64,000 nucleotides of DNA, taken from assembly GCF_021347895.1 (NCBI RefSeq), contig NC_067125.1, positions 26,479,697-26,543,696 on the forward strand, read 5' to 3'. Numbering within the stretch: position 1 is the stretch's first letter; each line of letters begins with the position of its first letter. Under the pieces are notes generated by a model that saw only the letters and a program-made list of their open reading frames with translations, did not search any database and was not told where the DNA came from. Shown here in pieces: positions 22,801-35,500 of the stretch. The position numbers and the translations under genes are program-made. Source of the DNA: Acanthochromis polyacanthus. Taxonomy: Eukaryota > Chordata > Actinopteri > Pomacentridae.

Positions 22801-25800
22801 AGTATCCTCCTCTTCTCCGTCCATGTCTGTGTCCACCTCTTCCTCTGTCACAGCTGTGGGGCTGGTCCCCCCTCAGGCTCAGCAAAGTCCGGGGAGGTTA
22901 CTGTTCACCAACCAGGGCTCCAGCATGATCCTGAGCCAGGAGTCTCTTCAGATGTTCCTGCAACAGGTCAGTGTTCTGCTCCCTGCACGTTTACTTGTGT
23001 ACAGTTAACGTTGTCTTTAAAATGAATAACATGCACGGAGTGATGTCTTGGTTTGACCTCATTGGTTTACTATTTTACTCCCCCTTCCCTCCAATCCCCT
23101 TCCTCCTTCCTTTCCTCATCCTGAAATGGTAAATGTACTCCTATCAGGAGCAGCACCACCAAACAGAGAATGAGTCAACCCCCTCTGTGGGCGTACCGGC
23201 ATCTGTAATCGTCAGCAGCAACAGCAGCACTACTCCGGCCCCTGCTGTCCATGACAGCCAATTAACTGACTCTTGGGTGGGTCAGAGCCACAGTCCTTCC
23301 CCTGGCCCCTCCCACATGGCAGCAGTGGTAAAGCAGGTAGAAATGCCCCTTTATGTTGAGCCCCACCCACTTGTTGCTGCTGCTGCCGCCACAACAACGT
23401 TAGGTTATCTTACCTTTCCCCATCACTGCTCTGTACCGCTCTGCTGCATTAGTCATTGCTTCCATGTCTCTCACCGATGCTGTGCAATTACTAAGTGCAA
23501 AAAGGATTCTTTCGCTTGCAGCTTCAGTGTGTCTTACATCGCTTTGTTCCATGTAGAAGCATGATCCTTCCCGTTGTCCATAACTGTGTCAGCCACTGTG
23601 GTGTTTTAATACTTTGCTTAATGCACCTCCATGAAATTGGGACTTGCATCAAGTGCCAGCTCTGTCTGTAATAATTGGATTGTTTTCATCCATTCTGTGT
23701 ATGTTGTAACAGTATTTAACCAAGCGTTTTCATGCTTAGTAGAAGAGCTACCAAGGTGCTGAGCATTTGGTTCACCTCTTCACTAACACTGCTCAATAAG
23801 TTCACCTTCACTTGCTGCATTAATGACCAATGAATCAATTCACTCCTCTCCATCCTGCACTTCTCATTTAGTGTGTTTAAGGTGCCACCCTCCCTTGTTA
23901 TCCCTAGTCTGATCAGTGCAATGACCCCCAACCCAAATGACATACTCCCTGACCCTCGTCCCTGAAGTCCTCAGATCACCTTCTAATTTGCCATCACAGG
24001 CCCGCAGATCTTGACTTCTTGCTTTTGTCGACAGTTTTTCTTTATGGCTCGCCAAATGATCATTGCTGCCTTTATTTATGTGTAATCCTCCTCAGTCGCT
24101 AGAAAAAATGTAATGGGCTTCTACTACTTTTACCTCAGCGCCTTCTAGATGTTTAAAGTCTAACACTTTGCTTTTGTATTGTTTGCCGTTGTTTGACGTG
24201 CGTTTGTGTAAACTGGGGCTGGGTGATGATTATATTATTTGTTGTCTATCTTTTATTTGATTTTTCGGTTCAGTAAGTGTGATTGTATTCTGATAGTATC
24301 ATTTTTCTCTTTTGCCTGTTACCGATTTCAACCAAAATGTAATAATTCAAATTATTTTCAAGCTTACTTATGGCATATAATAATAAATATTAATGTCATA
24401 AAGGTATTCTGATTAAGATTGTGATAAAACCTTATTGCCCAGCCCTATTTTGTGTCAAATCTTGAATCGTGTATTAGAATCATATTTACTACAGACGGTG
24501 TGCATGCAGAACTTTTAACGTCCGTCATTTTTGTGCTTAATGTCCTGTGTTTTTCCTTTGCGTTCTTGAATCTGATAAAAAATATATCAATACATTGTGA
24601 TTTGCACCTCTTCAGGTACCCTCCAGTGGACATCAGCAGCCTCTGAAGATCCAGAGCATGTCCCCCTCACCGGCCTTGACCACTCATGCCGCTGCCCCCC
24701 GGTGGCAGAGAGTCCCCAGCCTTCCCAGTCTCCTCTCACTCTGAGCCAGCAGATCCAGTCACCGCACCACCAACAGCAGTCGCGTCCTCCTTCCCAGCCT
24801 CAGCCGCAGTCTCAAACTCCCTCTCGCTCCTGCACACCCTCATCTCACCCTCCGCTCTTTATAGTCCATAATCAAATCGCAGAGTCCCCCCAGTCAGCTC
24901 CACAAGCCCAGGCACAGCAGACGCCACCCCAGCAGGCACACATCCAAGTTCAGCTGCAGCCTCAGCCTCGGCCGGCGTCTCAGCCCGCCCCCTATCAGCA
25001 AGACATGCCTCCTGTGTCACAGTCACCCAAGCCTCCCTCTGCACCACCTGCACAGCACCAGTTCACCGCGCCCCCCGTCAGCACTTGTGCTACCGCTGTC
25101 GTGAAAACCCAGGTTCCCGTCCAGGGTTTGACGTCAGAGCAGCAACATCACCTGCATCTAGTTTTAGCGCAAATTCAGACTCTGTCATCCATCACTCAGC
25201 CCTCACTTCAGCAGAAGCAGCTGCTGGAGAAGCTGCACCAGGTACTTTCCCAGTTCACCACATACATGCAAAACAGTGAAAAGTCTTGCTAAACTTGCAA
25301 AAACGTCTTGTGTGTTTTGACTTTATGTGTCAGTCTTTCCCACTCATGTAGCTGAGAAACATGCCAGTAAAGGGATGCTGTGAAATGTAGTGTCCTATTT
25401 AAAATCCTGTAAAGTCGGTACTGCTGTAGACTATAATACTTATGATGTATGTATGTGGTTGTCAATTTTCACAGTGTTCAGAGTAGTTAATTGTATTGAA
25501 AAGACAGAAAAAAAATCCCATAGCTTGAAATATGTGAATGTATTTCTCGTTTTTGCACTGTTATTGAAAGTTTGTGTGAAATGCAACATATCCAGCTGTT
25601 GATTGTATTAGTAATTAACTACGTATTTGTCCCTTTACCGTCTGTCCTGATGTGTTTTCAGGTCCAGCAGAACATCATGCTGCAGGCCAAGCAGTCCACT
25701 CAGCCTCAACCTCAACCTCAAGCCGCCAGTCAGTTTAGTTCCCAGCAAGATGTGCCTGTTGATAAAGTGGTGATCACATCATCCGCCAGCACTGGTACAG

Positions 25801-28800
25801 CCGCTCAGCTTCCCTCAATGCTGCCGCCGACATCAGTGCTTGTTAAAACTCCTGCTACAGGTTAGATGCCAGAGACTGCACAAAACAGCACTAACCTGAA
25901 CTCGCCTTGAAGTATTTCCCTGTATAATGATGTTTTTCTCTCTTATCTTAGCATCAAGTGACTTACAGGTATTCTCAGGAGCCCAAGGGCCATCTGGAGC
26001 AATGGTGAATCAGACTGTCACTCCTGCCAGCCTTACCCCGCCTGCACAGGTAGCTAACACTACAGAGACTATTCTTCTGAGGACATGTGTAGTGATTGTT
26101 CACCGTTTCCCACCATTCACCTCAAACTGTGTTCATTTCATGTGTTGTTTTGGTTTCTGAAGTGGAATTTCTTTCTCATTTCCCGCCTCAACAGGTTCAG
26201 CCAAAGCCAGGAGTGATCAGCTCAGTTGGAGGGATGACTCTGGGGAAAGGTGGGATGCAGATACAGGTGTTGGGACCTAGTCTGACTCAAATGCCTGCTC
26301 CACAGCCCCCAGCTCCAGTACAAACTCAGGTAAAGTTACTACTTTGAGGCAAAAATATAATAACTGCCTTGAATATTTAAGCTACGGCCTGAAGGTTTTA
26401 ATCCCTGGTTTGCTTTTTTTTCTTACATCACAGACAACAACAATGAAAATGCCTTTCAGTGCAGAGCCCAGTAAAGAAGCCAGGTATGTACCGTGGGTGT
26501 TTTCAGGTCTTGTTTTAAAGTGTCTTATCACACCATATTTGTGAACAGTATTTCTTTATACGTGTCTCGCTGTAGGATGCTAGAACAGCTAAGGAAACAT
26601 CAGGGTTCAGTGCTTCACCCAAACTACAGTGCTCCTTTCCGCTCTTTTGAGGACACGCTGCACAGACTGCTGCCTTACCATCTCTACCAGGGAACTGCCA
26701 ACTCTTCTCAAGATTATCAAAGAGGTAACGAACTGCGTATCATCTGCTATTGCCGAAAAACCATTTAGTATACAGCTCTGGATCTTCTAGAACGTTTTGG
26801 TTTTCTCGTACGCAGTGGATGATGAATTTGAGAAGGTCTCCTGCCAGCTGCTGAAGAGGACCCAGGCCATGCTGGATAAATATCGTTACCTGCTTTTTAC
26901 AGAGTCCAAAGTAAGTTTATAAAACAGCATTTTCACTGCCTTTTCGTTGTCCCCTTTGTCCCGAATTGATTTCGAATTGATGGCTTTTGGCATTTGAACC
27001 TGAGCAGAGACTGGGCCCCTCGGCAGAGATGGTGATGATCGACCGGATGTTCATTCAAGAGGAGAAGATCGCGTTGAGCCAGGACAGGATTTTGGCCAAG
27101 GAGAGACCAGGTACCCTACTGCTGTCTGTTCTTCCACATGGTTTTGTTGTTAAGGTCTATATTAGATAAACTCTAATGACATCATTCTGTTTATTTACTT
27201 CCAGAAGAGTTTGTGGCAAATGTGCGGATGCTGGAGAGCGTAGTTTCATCCCAACAGAACTCATCGTCTACTGAGTCCACTTCATTGAGTGGAGCTGTAT
27301 CAACTGCTGCTGCTGCTCCAACACCTGCTGCTCCTGCTCCTGCTCCTGCTCCTACCCCTGCCCCTGCTCCTTTGCCGAACGTTGCCCCAAACCCTCCACC
27401 TGCTCCAGCTCCTCCTCCAGCTCCTCCTCCAGCTCCTGCTCCATCTCCAGCTCCTGCTCCTGTTCCAGCTCCTCCTGCAGCCCCTTCCTATTCCCCTTTC
27501 CCCCGACCAAACTGGTCATAAAGCAGGGTGGAGGTGGTGCGTCCGTATCCTGGTCCACCAGTTGTCCACCACCTCCACCTGCAGCGAGCAAACCGGTGGC
27601 TGAACCCGCCGCCCAGAGTTCCTCCTTCAGTCGTGCACCGGCGGCAGCATCGTCATCCTCTTTTTCCTCCTCGTCAGTAAACTCCCAAGCAGCCGATGAC
27701 GACGACGCTCTCCCCCAGCGAACCAGCAAACCTCCTATCAAGACCTACGAGGCTCGGAGGAGAATTGGCTTGAAGCTGAAGATCAAGCAGGATCAAACGG
27801 GGTTCGGTAAGGTGGTCCACAACACTGCCTTAGACCCAGTGCACACACCTCAACCTCAGTCCACATCCCAGCCTCAGACTCAGCCTGAAGCTGCTGTGCC
27901 GCATGCAAAGTCCCACCCCTTATCAACTCCTCCTGCTGCAGTTAGAACTCAGTCCCCCGTTTGCACAGCTTCTTCTGGCCTGTCCATCACCATATCAACC
28001 ACTCAGTGTAACCCACCGCTGAGAGGTACCACTCCCCCCGCTGCAGCCCCGTCTTCCTCCACCTCTTCCTCTCACACCTGGTCTTCGTCCACCTCCTCAT
28101 CCTCCACTCAAATGAACGGGACGTTGGATCACCACAACATGGGCGGGGCCAAACACAACCCCGCCTCCACTGCCACTTCCTCACAGACAACCTGCCGCCT
28201 CCCCCTTAGAAAAACCTACCGGGAAAACATTAGTCCCCGGGTCAGACCTGGTGTCCCAGGTGGAGGAGACGAAAATTTGTCGTACCCCAGAACCACGCCT
28301 TCACCCCCCAGGCACGAGGCCTCAACTCCCCCCTCAGAGCGGACAGTGATAGCCAGTGTGAAGGTCGAGAAAAGAGACAGGGAGGCCTTACACACTCACA
28401 CAGAGTCGAGCCACGACGCTGGCCGCTTGGGGAGTGCAATGCAGGGGCTGGACGAAATGGATGAGGTGTTCAGTCGTGGTATCAAATCCACGCAGCACCA
28501 TCATCTTCCACAGCTTCTGGACAGGGAAGGGGCAAAAGAGAGAGGAGAAGAGCACACAGACCAAGAGACAGATGTAAGTAAATACAAGAGGTTAAGTGGA
28601 AAAAACAGACACAGGGCTGGAGGGACATTCAGAATGGACCAGCATGCCCCTGGGCCTCCCTCTCCTGAGTCCTTCACACGAGACTCTTTGCTTCCTGCCA
28701 AACGCTGCAAGTCAGACTCCCCTGACATGGATAACGCCAGCTTCTCCAGCGGCAGCCCTCCGGACGACTCTCTGAACGAGCACCTGCAGTGCGCCATTGA

Positions 28801-29035
28801 CAGCATCCTGAACCTGCAGCAGGAGCCCTCCGCCCGCGGGCACCATATTAAAGGGGGCAACAGCAGGACCCACCAACACCAAAGTCAGCGCCCAGGGGGC
28901 TCGGCAGCCTCATCCCACAGACCTTCAATCCCACCCCCCTCCTCAGCTTCTTCGTCCTCCTCCTTGGCCCAGCACCCTCAGGTCGGTGGCCGTGGCCACA
29001 ATGGCAGCCTGGTGCCCCAGACTCAAAGTAGATAA
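19815..29035 (+). CDS. bicra: BRD4-interacting chromatin-remodelling complex-associated protein (BICRA / GLTSCR1)
   Basis: Nuclear subunit defining the non-canonical BAF (GBAF/ncBAF) chromatin remodeller. Coding exons: 19815-19855, 19969-20014, 20578-20643, 20897-22966, 23148-23336, 24616-25241, 25662-25860, 25952-26049, 26195-26329, 26434-26483, 26576-26724, 26816-26910, 27008-27110, 27205-29035. The start MDDEDGRCLLDVICDPEALNDF and later SVDLDFLEDDDIL, PCDILQQSLAEANITEQSL, NVTLQPI and RTPTPIQPKP match vertebrate BICRA. The conserved GLTSCR domain (MLEQLRKHQGSVLHP ... FEDTLHRLLPYH ... SAEMVMIDRMFIQEEK) is near residues 1170-1285, followed by PPIKTYEARRRIGLKLKIKQ and SIDSILNLQQ-type C-terminal motifs. 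As given, the frame breaks twice, at C-runs 24695-24700 and 27500-27504. Allowing one extra base at each, all phases close and the product is 1899 aa (human about 1560). The long middle exon is Gln/Ser/Pro-rich and probably disordered. Confidence 0.95.
24214..24447. mobile_element. Short hAT-like MITE in bicra intron
   Basis: The left end TGGGGCTGGGTGATGAT and right end ATTGCCCAGCCCTA are imperfect inverted repeats of the common fish 'tagggctgggc' MITE class. It is 234 bp, AT-rich inside and has no coding content. A clear target duplication is not visible. Confidence 0.6.
27300..27490 (+). repeat. bicra: Pro/Ala low-complexity coding repeat in bicra
   Basis: About 190 bp of iterated GCTCCT/CCTGCT hexamers encode an alternating Ala-Pro tract shortly before the PTKLVIKQGG motif. 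The repeat is polymorphism-prone and sits immediately upstream of the second apparent frameshift. Confidence 0.8.
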
Positions 29036-30345
29036 CAGCCCCTCAGCCTTAGGCCGGACTGATGAAGGGGAAATGAGACAGTTTAGGAGGCAGGGGAAGG
29101 GGGCACTGTGAAAACAGTATCACTGTACTACTCTGCCAAGCTGCATTGGCTTTGTTTGTCCATTTGAATTGTCCAGACATTTCTTTGTCATTTACAGTCT
29201 GAGGTAACCCCGTGGTGGCGTAAGCGGGGTCAAAGGTAAAACGGTGAATTGCAGACTTGAAGATGTCTGGCATATTGTATGTGTTCTGTTAGCCAGACTT
29301 GAGTAACCAGATGAAATTGTCAGAGGCTGTTGTTCTCTAATTCTGTCGTTCTTTTTCACTTTTGGGCTCTTCTTCTCATCTCGTATTTATACATTCCTTT
29401 CTTGTGGCCTGAGCAGCGATTTCTATCCACAGCTGCTCATCTTCTGGTTCACACGGTGTCCTAATGAGCGTCTGGCAGCTTTAAACAGTTCAACAGTCAG
29501 CTACTGTTACAACAGAATGGCAAAGCAGGATACAACAGTGTTGTACTGTAAAAGGTCAAAATGCATACAGTGTGTTCCTGTACCTACCATGTTTGATTAT
29601 CTTATCACTAAGATAATGCTGCCCTACAGATGCAAACAGCACACGCTAAAATAATGCAGTCCACGTCTTTATCAAGCATAAACTTCTTTATGTAGTCTGT
29701 AAACCCATGAACTCGGTTACACTGGTGTCAAGGCAACAATTGTTATTCTTCAGTTGGCGAAGTAAGAGTTGTCGCAACCTCCTGAATTTCATACAGACAT
29801 CTATTGCATTTTTGAGTAAATGATGTTGACAAACTAGTTTGAAAACTTGTTTTCTTTTTGACTACACTTAGATACTTTAGTATCATGCACTGTCTCGGTA
29901 TAGACAAACTTGTAATTCAGTTCTTTTCTGCCTCTTATGTCTGATGATTTTCCAGGTTTCTTGTTTGTAAGCCACACATCCACTGAAACACAAATCTGCC
30001 CCCCCGTTCTGCATCTGATGCCAGGTTCAGACATTATGCATTTCAGTCAGCAGGGGTCAGGCCAGTTTTAACATAGTTTCTGTCGTTTCATCTCTCTACC
30101 GTGGTATCCCTGCCTCCCATGTGTTTCCTTTTTTCTAGGCCTGGTGGACAATTCAAACACAAACACAGCACAAGCATTGAAATGGAAAAAAAAGGAACAA
30201 TAATAATGTAAGAAAAAGAAAAAAAAAAGACCGTAAGAGAATTTGAAGTATAGTATTACAGATTAATTTTGTATTGTATTTATTGTGTATAATGACACTT
30301 TTTAAAAAGAAATGTACATTTAGTAAAACTGTAAATTAAACCTTG
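29036..30345 (+). other. bicra: bicra 3' UTR
   Basis: Non-coding sequence follows the bicra stop codon, with poly-A-rich stretches near 30185-30230. ATTAAA at 30335-30340 is a plausible poly(A) signal; the end point is inferred. Confidence 0.5.
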
Positions 30346-30359
30346 CTTCTTTTATGAAA

Positions 30360-32591
30360 CATAGCAGGTGGTCTTGTCATTTTTTCCAGCAGTTTATAGA
30401 GTCATTCCTGAGCTTGCATTCCTTTGGATGACTAAGGATGACCGAGGAGCGCTGTGTGATAGCCAGGAGAGGCTGGCTGTAATGGCGGTGGGGTGTGTTC
30501 TCTATCAGACAGCCAGCAGGTGGTGCATGGAAGTGGAATCACTGGGCTGGTTTGTGTGCTTCATGGCCTGGAGGGTTCATAGAGTTTGGGAGGAGCAAGA
30601 GAGTTTTTATAGTGATGAGAGGAAAATCTGTCACATCTGTAAATGTACATGTTGCTTTAAGCCGAGTTGATAAAAAAGAACCGTAAAACGTGGAGGAGTG
30701 CAGCATGAGGTTGCGGATATTACTGGAAATATGCATAAGGACTCTGGGAGGTTATGTCATGTTAACAAAAAAATTTAAAAAGAAAAAACAACTCCACCCA
30801 AATTATTTATTCACAACCCTCCTCCAGGTCCACGCCCTCTGGCCACAGCTCGGCTCATCCCTGCCCTGAGCTGAGTGTTCGAGCTGCCCACAGTACTGCC
30901 AGGCATCCCTGGAAGAGGAGGTGTGTTAAACTTGGACAAGCAAGGGGAGAGAAAAAATTTGCCTGAGTGTGGTGCGTCTGAGTGTTGTGTTCTCTGTGTG
31001 AAGGAGCCCTGCCAGGTCTGCAGCTCATCTGAGATACATTAAACTCCAGGAGAAGAGCGATCCACTGTAATCTGGCTGCACTGAAGCTCCACTCAAGGTT
31101 TCTTTTTGCTGTCAGAGGTACACCCATACATGTAGCTGCAGCTCCTCCAAGAGACTGTTTGTCTCCTTAAGCCAAAATATTTTCCAGACTCCAGAGGGCA
31201 AGATTGGAGGGAAGACGGATCAAGGTTCCCGAAGACGTCTCCATAATAACTTGGTAAATACTCCTTTTTGAATCTTACGACTACGATGATCATCTTGTGT
31301 TTTAACTTAAGTCAATTAGAGCTTCTTCATGAAAGAATCTCTATTTGTGACTTTGGTTTCAGAAGAAAATGTGATATTTGATGAGTGCAAAGATCACAAT
31401 TTACACCCTGAAACTTTCTCTAAGTGCTTTTCTATTTCTTGATGTGGACATTTGAGTTTTCCTCCCCTGATACTTGTTGCTACTGCAGCCTACACAGCTA
31501 GTGTCCTTGTTTCAAGTTCAAAACTGTGTTGCAATTGTGGTGCGCAAACCCCACAAGGCATTTTCCACCAGCGTTTAACTTTAGAAACTGATCCAAGACC
31601 TTTTTTCCCCCTCACTGGAAACACATCAATCATCTTTTACTCCTGCAGCTCCTTGCCTGACTCAGTATTTTTGGATGTAATCACAAATTTAATGTGTCTC
31701 CTTTAGATCTCCAGAGATCGCCATTTTGACAAGAACTCTTTCCACACTGGTCTTGTGACATGTCAGGACTGTGCTGCTTACTCTCCTCTGGGCAGACTTT
31801 TTTTTAAGTCTTAATTTAAATCAGATTTGTAAGAGAAGCTCTCCACAGATGATTTAACGTCTGCTGACACGTGTCTTACCTTCTACATATGTGTCAGACT
31901 GTTTCTATAATGAGCTCTGCCTTAGATTCCTAATCCAGTGTTTCTGTTTATGTGAAGCTAAAGATTATTACTCAGGGGTTAATTGTGTTTCAGAAAACTT
32001 TTCCTTCCATGCACGTAATTCATGTTCTGCTGAGAGGAACTGCAGAGGAAAAAAAGGATGTCTTACGCATTTCACTGTAAAGAAATGAGCTGTGCCTTAG
32101 CAAATCACGACACTGGGTTGGGTGTGCAAGTTTTCCAGCTGAACACCAACTTTTTCCAGGCATGCACTGACAATGCTTGGCAGACGCCTTGTGGGCTGAA
32201 GCTTGCCTCAGATTCCACATCCTCACTCTAGATTGTGTCAAACTTTGATCAACAGCTGCAAGAACACACAGATTCCCTTTGCCATGTGGATTAATCTCTT
32301 TTATTCTGTTTGTCTCTTTTTCTGTCCACACTCCAGGGGTTAAAGGGTTGTCAGTGTGGCGCCTGTTTTCACAGGAGAAACCCACGACTTCAAACGAAAC
32401 ATCAGCCATATCGGTCCCCTCAGCGTGTGCTGTGCAGGGTTCAAGGACAAGTGAGCAGCGTTCACACAAATACAGGAAACATCTGAAGATTTTCCAAGGT
32501 TCCGCCACAGGAAATACAGCTCCAAGCTACAGACATAACTCTGACTCTGATTTCTCCAAGAAGCTCCCGATCATCTTATTAACCAATCAAC
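30360..32591. other. Spacer and probable 5' UTR of ehd2
   Basis: No independent gene is recognised. Moderately GC-balanced sequence with several unremarkable short frames. A CTCCAG acceptor-like site at 32335 followed by open 5' leader suggests that the ehd2 start-codon exon begins there and an upstream non-coding exon exists, but I cannot place it. Confidence 0.35.
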
Positions 32592-35500
32592 ATGTCACGC
32601 TGGGGGCGGAAAAATGTGAAGAAGGCGCCTGAGGTGATCCGCACTGTGACAGAAGGGCTGAAGTCCCTTTATCGCAAGAAGCTGCTGCCTCTGGAGCAGT
32701 ATTATGGGTTCCATGATTTCCACTCTCCCAGTCTGGAGGATGCAGACTTTGACAACAAGCCCATGGTGCTGGTGGTGGGACAGTACTCCACTGGAAAGAC
32801 AACATTCATCAAGTAAGATGACTTATCTCTGTGCCATACATTTGTGAAATTGTGTGTGATTGATAAATTTATTGTTTATCTAAGTCAGTTACTGAATCAC
32901 AAGCTGTATGTGACAGGTATCTGCTGGAGCAGGATATTCCAGGGAGCAGGGTGGGTCCTGAACCCACCACCGACTGCTTCACTGCCATCATGCACGGGGA
33001 GGTGGAGGGAGTCATCCCAGGGAATGCCCTTATCGTAGACCCCAACAAGCCTTTCCGTAAACTCAACCCATTTGGAAACACCTTCCTCAACAGGTGAGAG
33101 CTGGGACGTTCTTCACAGAGGTGTTGTGTAAAGTTTCCACTGAGGGAGCCAGTTAGATATCAGTGTGAAATGGATGGACTATGAGAGAACCCAACGAGGG
33201 AAAACATGAGAAAGAAGAGCAGAAAGTTTGCAGAAAATGTTCTAGCTCTTTGGAATTTCAAGAGCTCGTGCCAAATTTCAGAGCAAGGAGGCACTTGCCT
33301 TATTTGAGGAAAAACCGGAGAAAGGAAGCGATATCACTGACAGGGCGATGAAAGCTGATGTACTCAGGCAGGAACTGCAATGTACGCAAGTTCAAAGACG
33401 AGGTCAGAGGGCTCTGAAACCTATCTGGGCAAAGACAAATAAATGAAATCACAGATTTTTTAGAAGGTCAGGGGAACTGTGAGAGAAACCTGAAGTTCTT
33501 TCCTCCCTTGTTTACTGTCTAAACTGCCAGATTTCTCAGTATGTTTTTCCACCAAGAAAGAGGTCCTGGGTTTTACAGTTTTGTCAGCTGCTAGAAAGCA
33601 TGGCAGGAACATGCAGTGCTCCTGTTAATGGAGCTCCAACGTGAAGCTCTGATGTAAGTTTTCCAGCGGGGTCCCTCGGCAGGGCGTGTTTGTGAACGTA
33701 TTTGCGTCTGTGCTGTTGCTTTGCCTTCCTGTTCTGGGCACCGGTGGTCTCGTTAAGCTCTTAAGCTACAGGAAGTGGTGTTGTTGTTCTAAGCCACACA
33801 TCGTTAGCAGGACTTATTGTTTGATTCTGGCAGTAGTGGTCATTTTCCTTCAGGAAGCCCAGAGCAATGCTTCTACACAATGGCCTGTAGTGGGAGGGAC
33901 TGGATATGAGGACAGGGTTGCTTCCAATCTGCTTGTCAGATCACTGGCTGTTTTGATAAGAGTTGACCATTTCTACATCATTCATGCTCTTTCCATTTAC
34001 TTTGACAGCATTTCAAACAAACTCCACATTCATCAGCTTCTGTCTTATCAACTTTAATATGAATATCCCAGATTCCAGTGCGCCCAGATGCCCAACCAGG
34101 TCCTGGAGAGCATCAGTATTATTGACACACCGGGGATCCTGTCCGGGGCCAAACAGAGAGTGAGCCGAGGTGAGCGAAGTAACAAAGGTAAGGAGAGGGC
34201 AAGAGGGGCCTGCAGAGACACACATCCCCGATCATCAGCTCACAAAACTCATCTCCTTGGCACGCCTGGCTAACTCATGGGACCGATTTGCTCTGTCACA
34301 ATAACTCTTTGCAACGGGGTAAAAAAAAACAAAAAACATCTCAGCAGCCATAAAATCATAATCCAAACCAGAGACAACACAGACAGAAATTCTGTCAGCA
34401 CATCTGGAAGAACGCACTGTTGAGAAATCATCATCTAACATCATTTTTTTTTCTAAATTTCTTATCTACCCATGCTCCAAGTAACCCATTATCCCAATCA
34501 ATCTGCATGCGCAACTAACAAGTAAAAAGGTTCAGGACATCCAAATTATGAGAAACACATTTCCTCGCTTAGCAGTTCTGCTATCTAGCAATGTGGATAG
34601 TTTTTGCTTTTGTCAGCTGAGGTTTTGGAATATTCATTGCCAAAATGTTCTCCTCCACCCCAACACAATGGAGGTGAATGGAATGTTGTTCTGTGGTGCT
34701 CGCGGAAATTAAAAATTACATTTTCAAAATTCGAGCGTCTTTCCAAGAACAGTGTCCAAGTTTCTCTGAATAATCCAACCTGGTTCTTCTGGCGAGAGAG
34801 TGACAGGGACATTCTGTAATTCTGAAATGACAGCATTACTGGTGTTTTCAGCTGCACCACAAACAGTAGTCCAGTCAAGGAAAATTCAGTTATGTCTATC
34901 TGAAAAACAAAACTATCCATGTGGCTGTACCATAAGATGATGTGAGAAAATATGTCTTGTTTTGTAATTTTGGTGGGCTGACTCTTTTAGTATGATCATG
35001 TTGAATCAGATGAAGAAATCTCTAAAAATTAAACTTGTTGGACTTGTAGATTTGTATATTTTGTACATGGAGTCGAAGGATTGTTTTTACTTGCACAAAG
35101 TGAAGCCTTGGTGTCTAAAAGTGCAGCTATTGGGGATTTGACAGATACCGAAAAGAGGCGTGAGGGGTTTGTGTCTGTGTCGACCTTCTCCCCTCTCCTG
35201 CACCTTTTTTAACTTAATGTACATGTAGTTTTATGAATGTCTTATTTATTCCATCTTTTCTGCTCATGCAGGCTACGACTTCCCGGCTGTGCTGCGTTGG
35301 TTTGCTGAACGCGTCGACCGCATCATCCTGCTGTTTGACGCCCACAAACTGGAGATATCGGACGAGTTCTCTGAGGCCATCGGAGCCCTGAAGGGCAACG
35401 AGGACAAGCTGCGAGTAGTGCTCAACAAGGCCGACATGGTGGGAACCCAGCAGCTGATGAGGGTCTACGGCGCCCTGATGTGGTCCCTGGGGAAGGTGTT

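Noticed and set aside
27289..27741. Leu-rich plus-strand and Glu-rich minus-strand frames
   Set aside because: Other-frame readings of the bicra Ala/Pro repeat.
32020..32508. 162-codon minus-strand frame upstream of ehd2
   Set aside because: No motif or splice context; opposite strand to the likely ehd2 leader.
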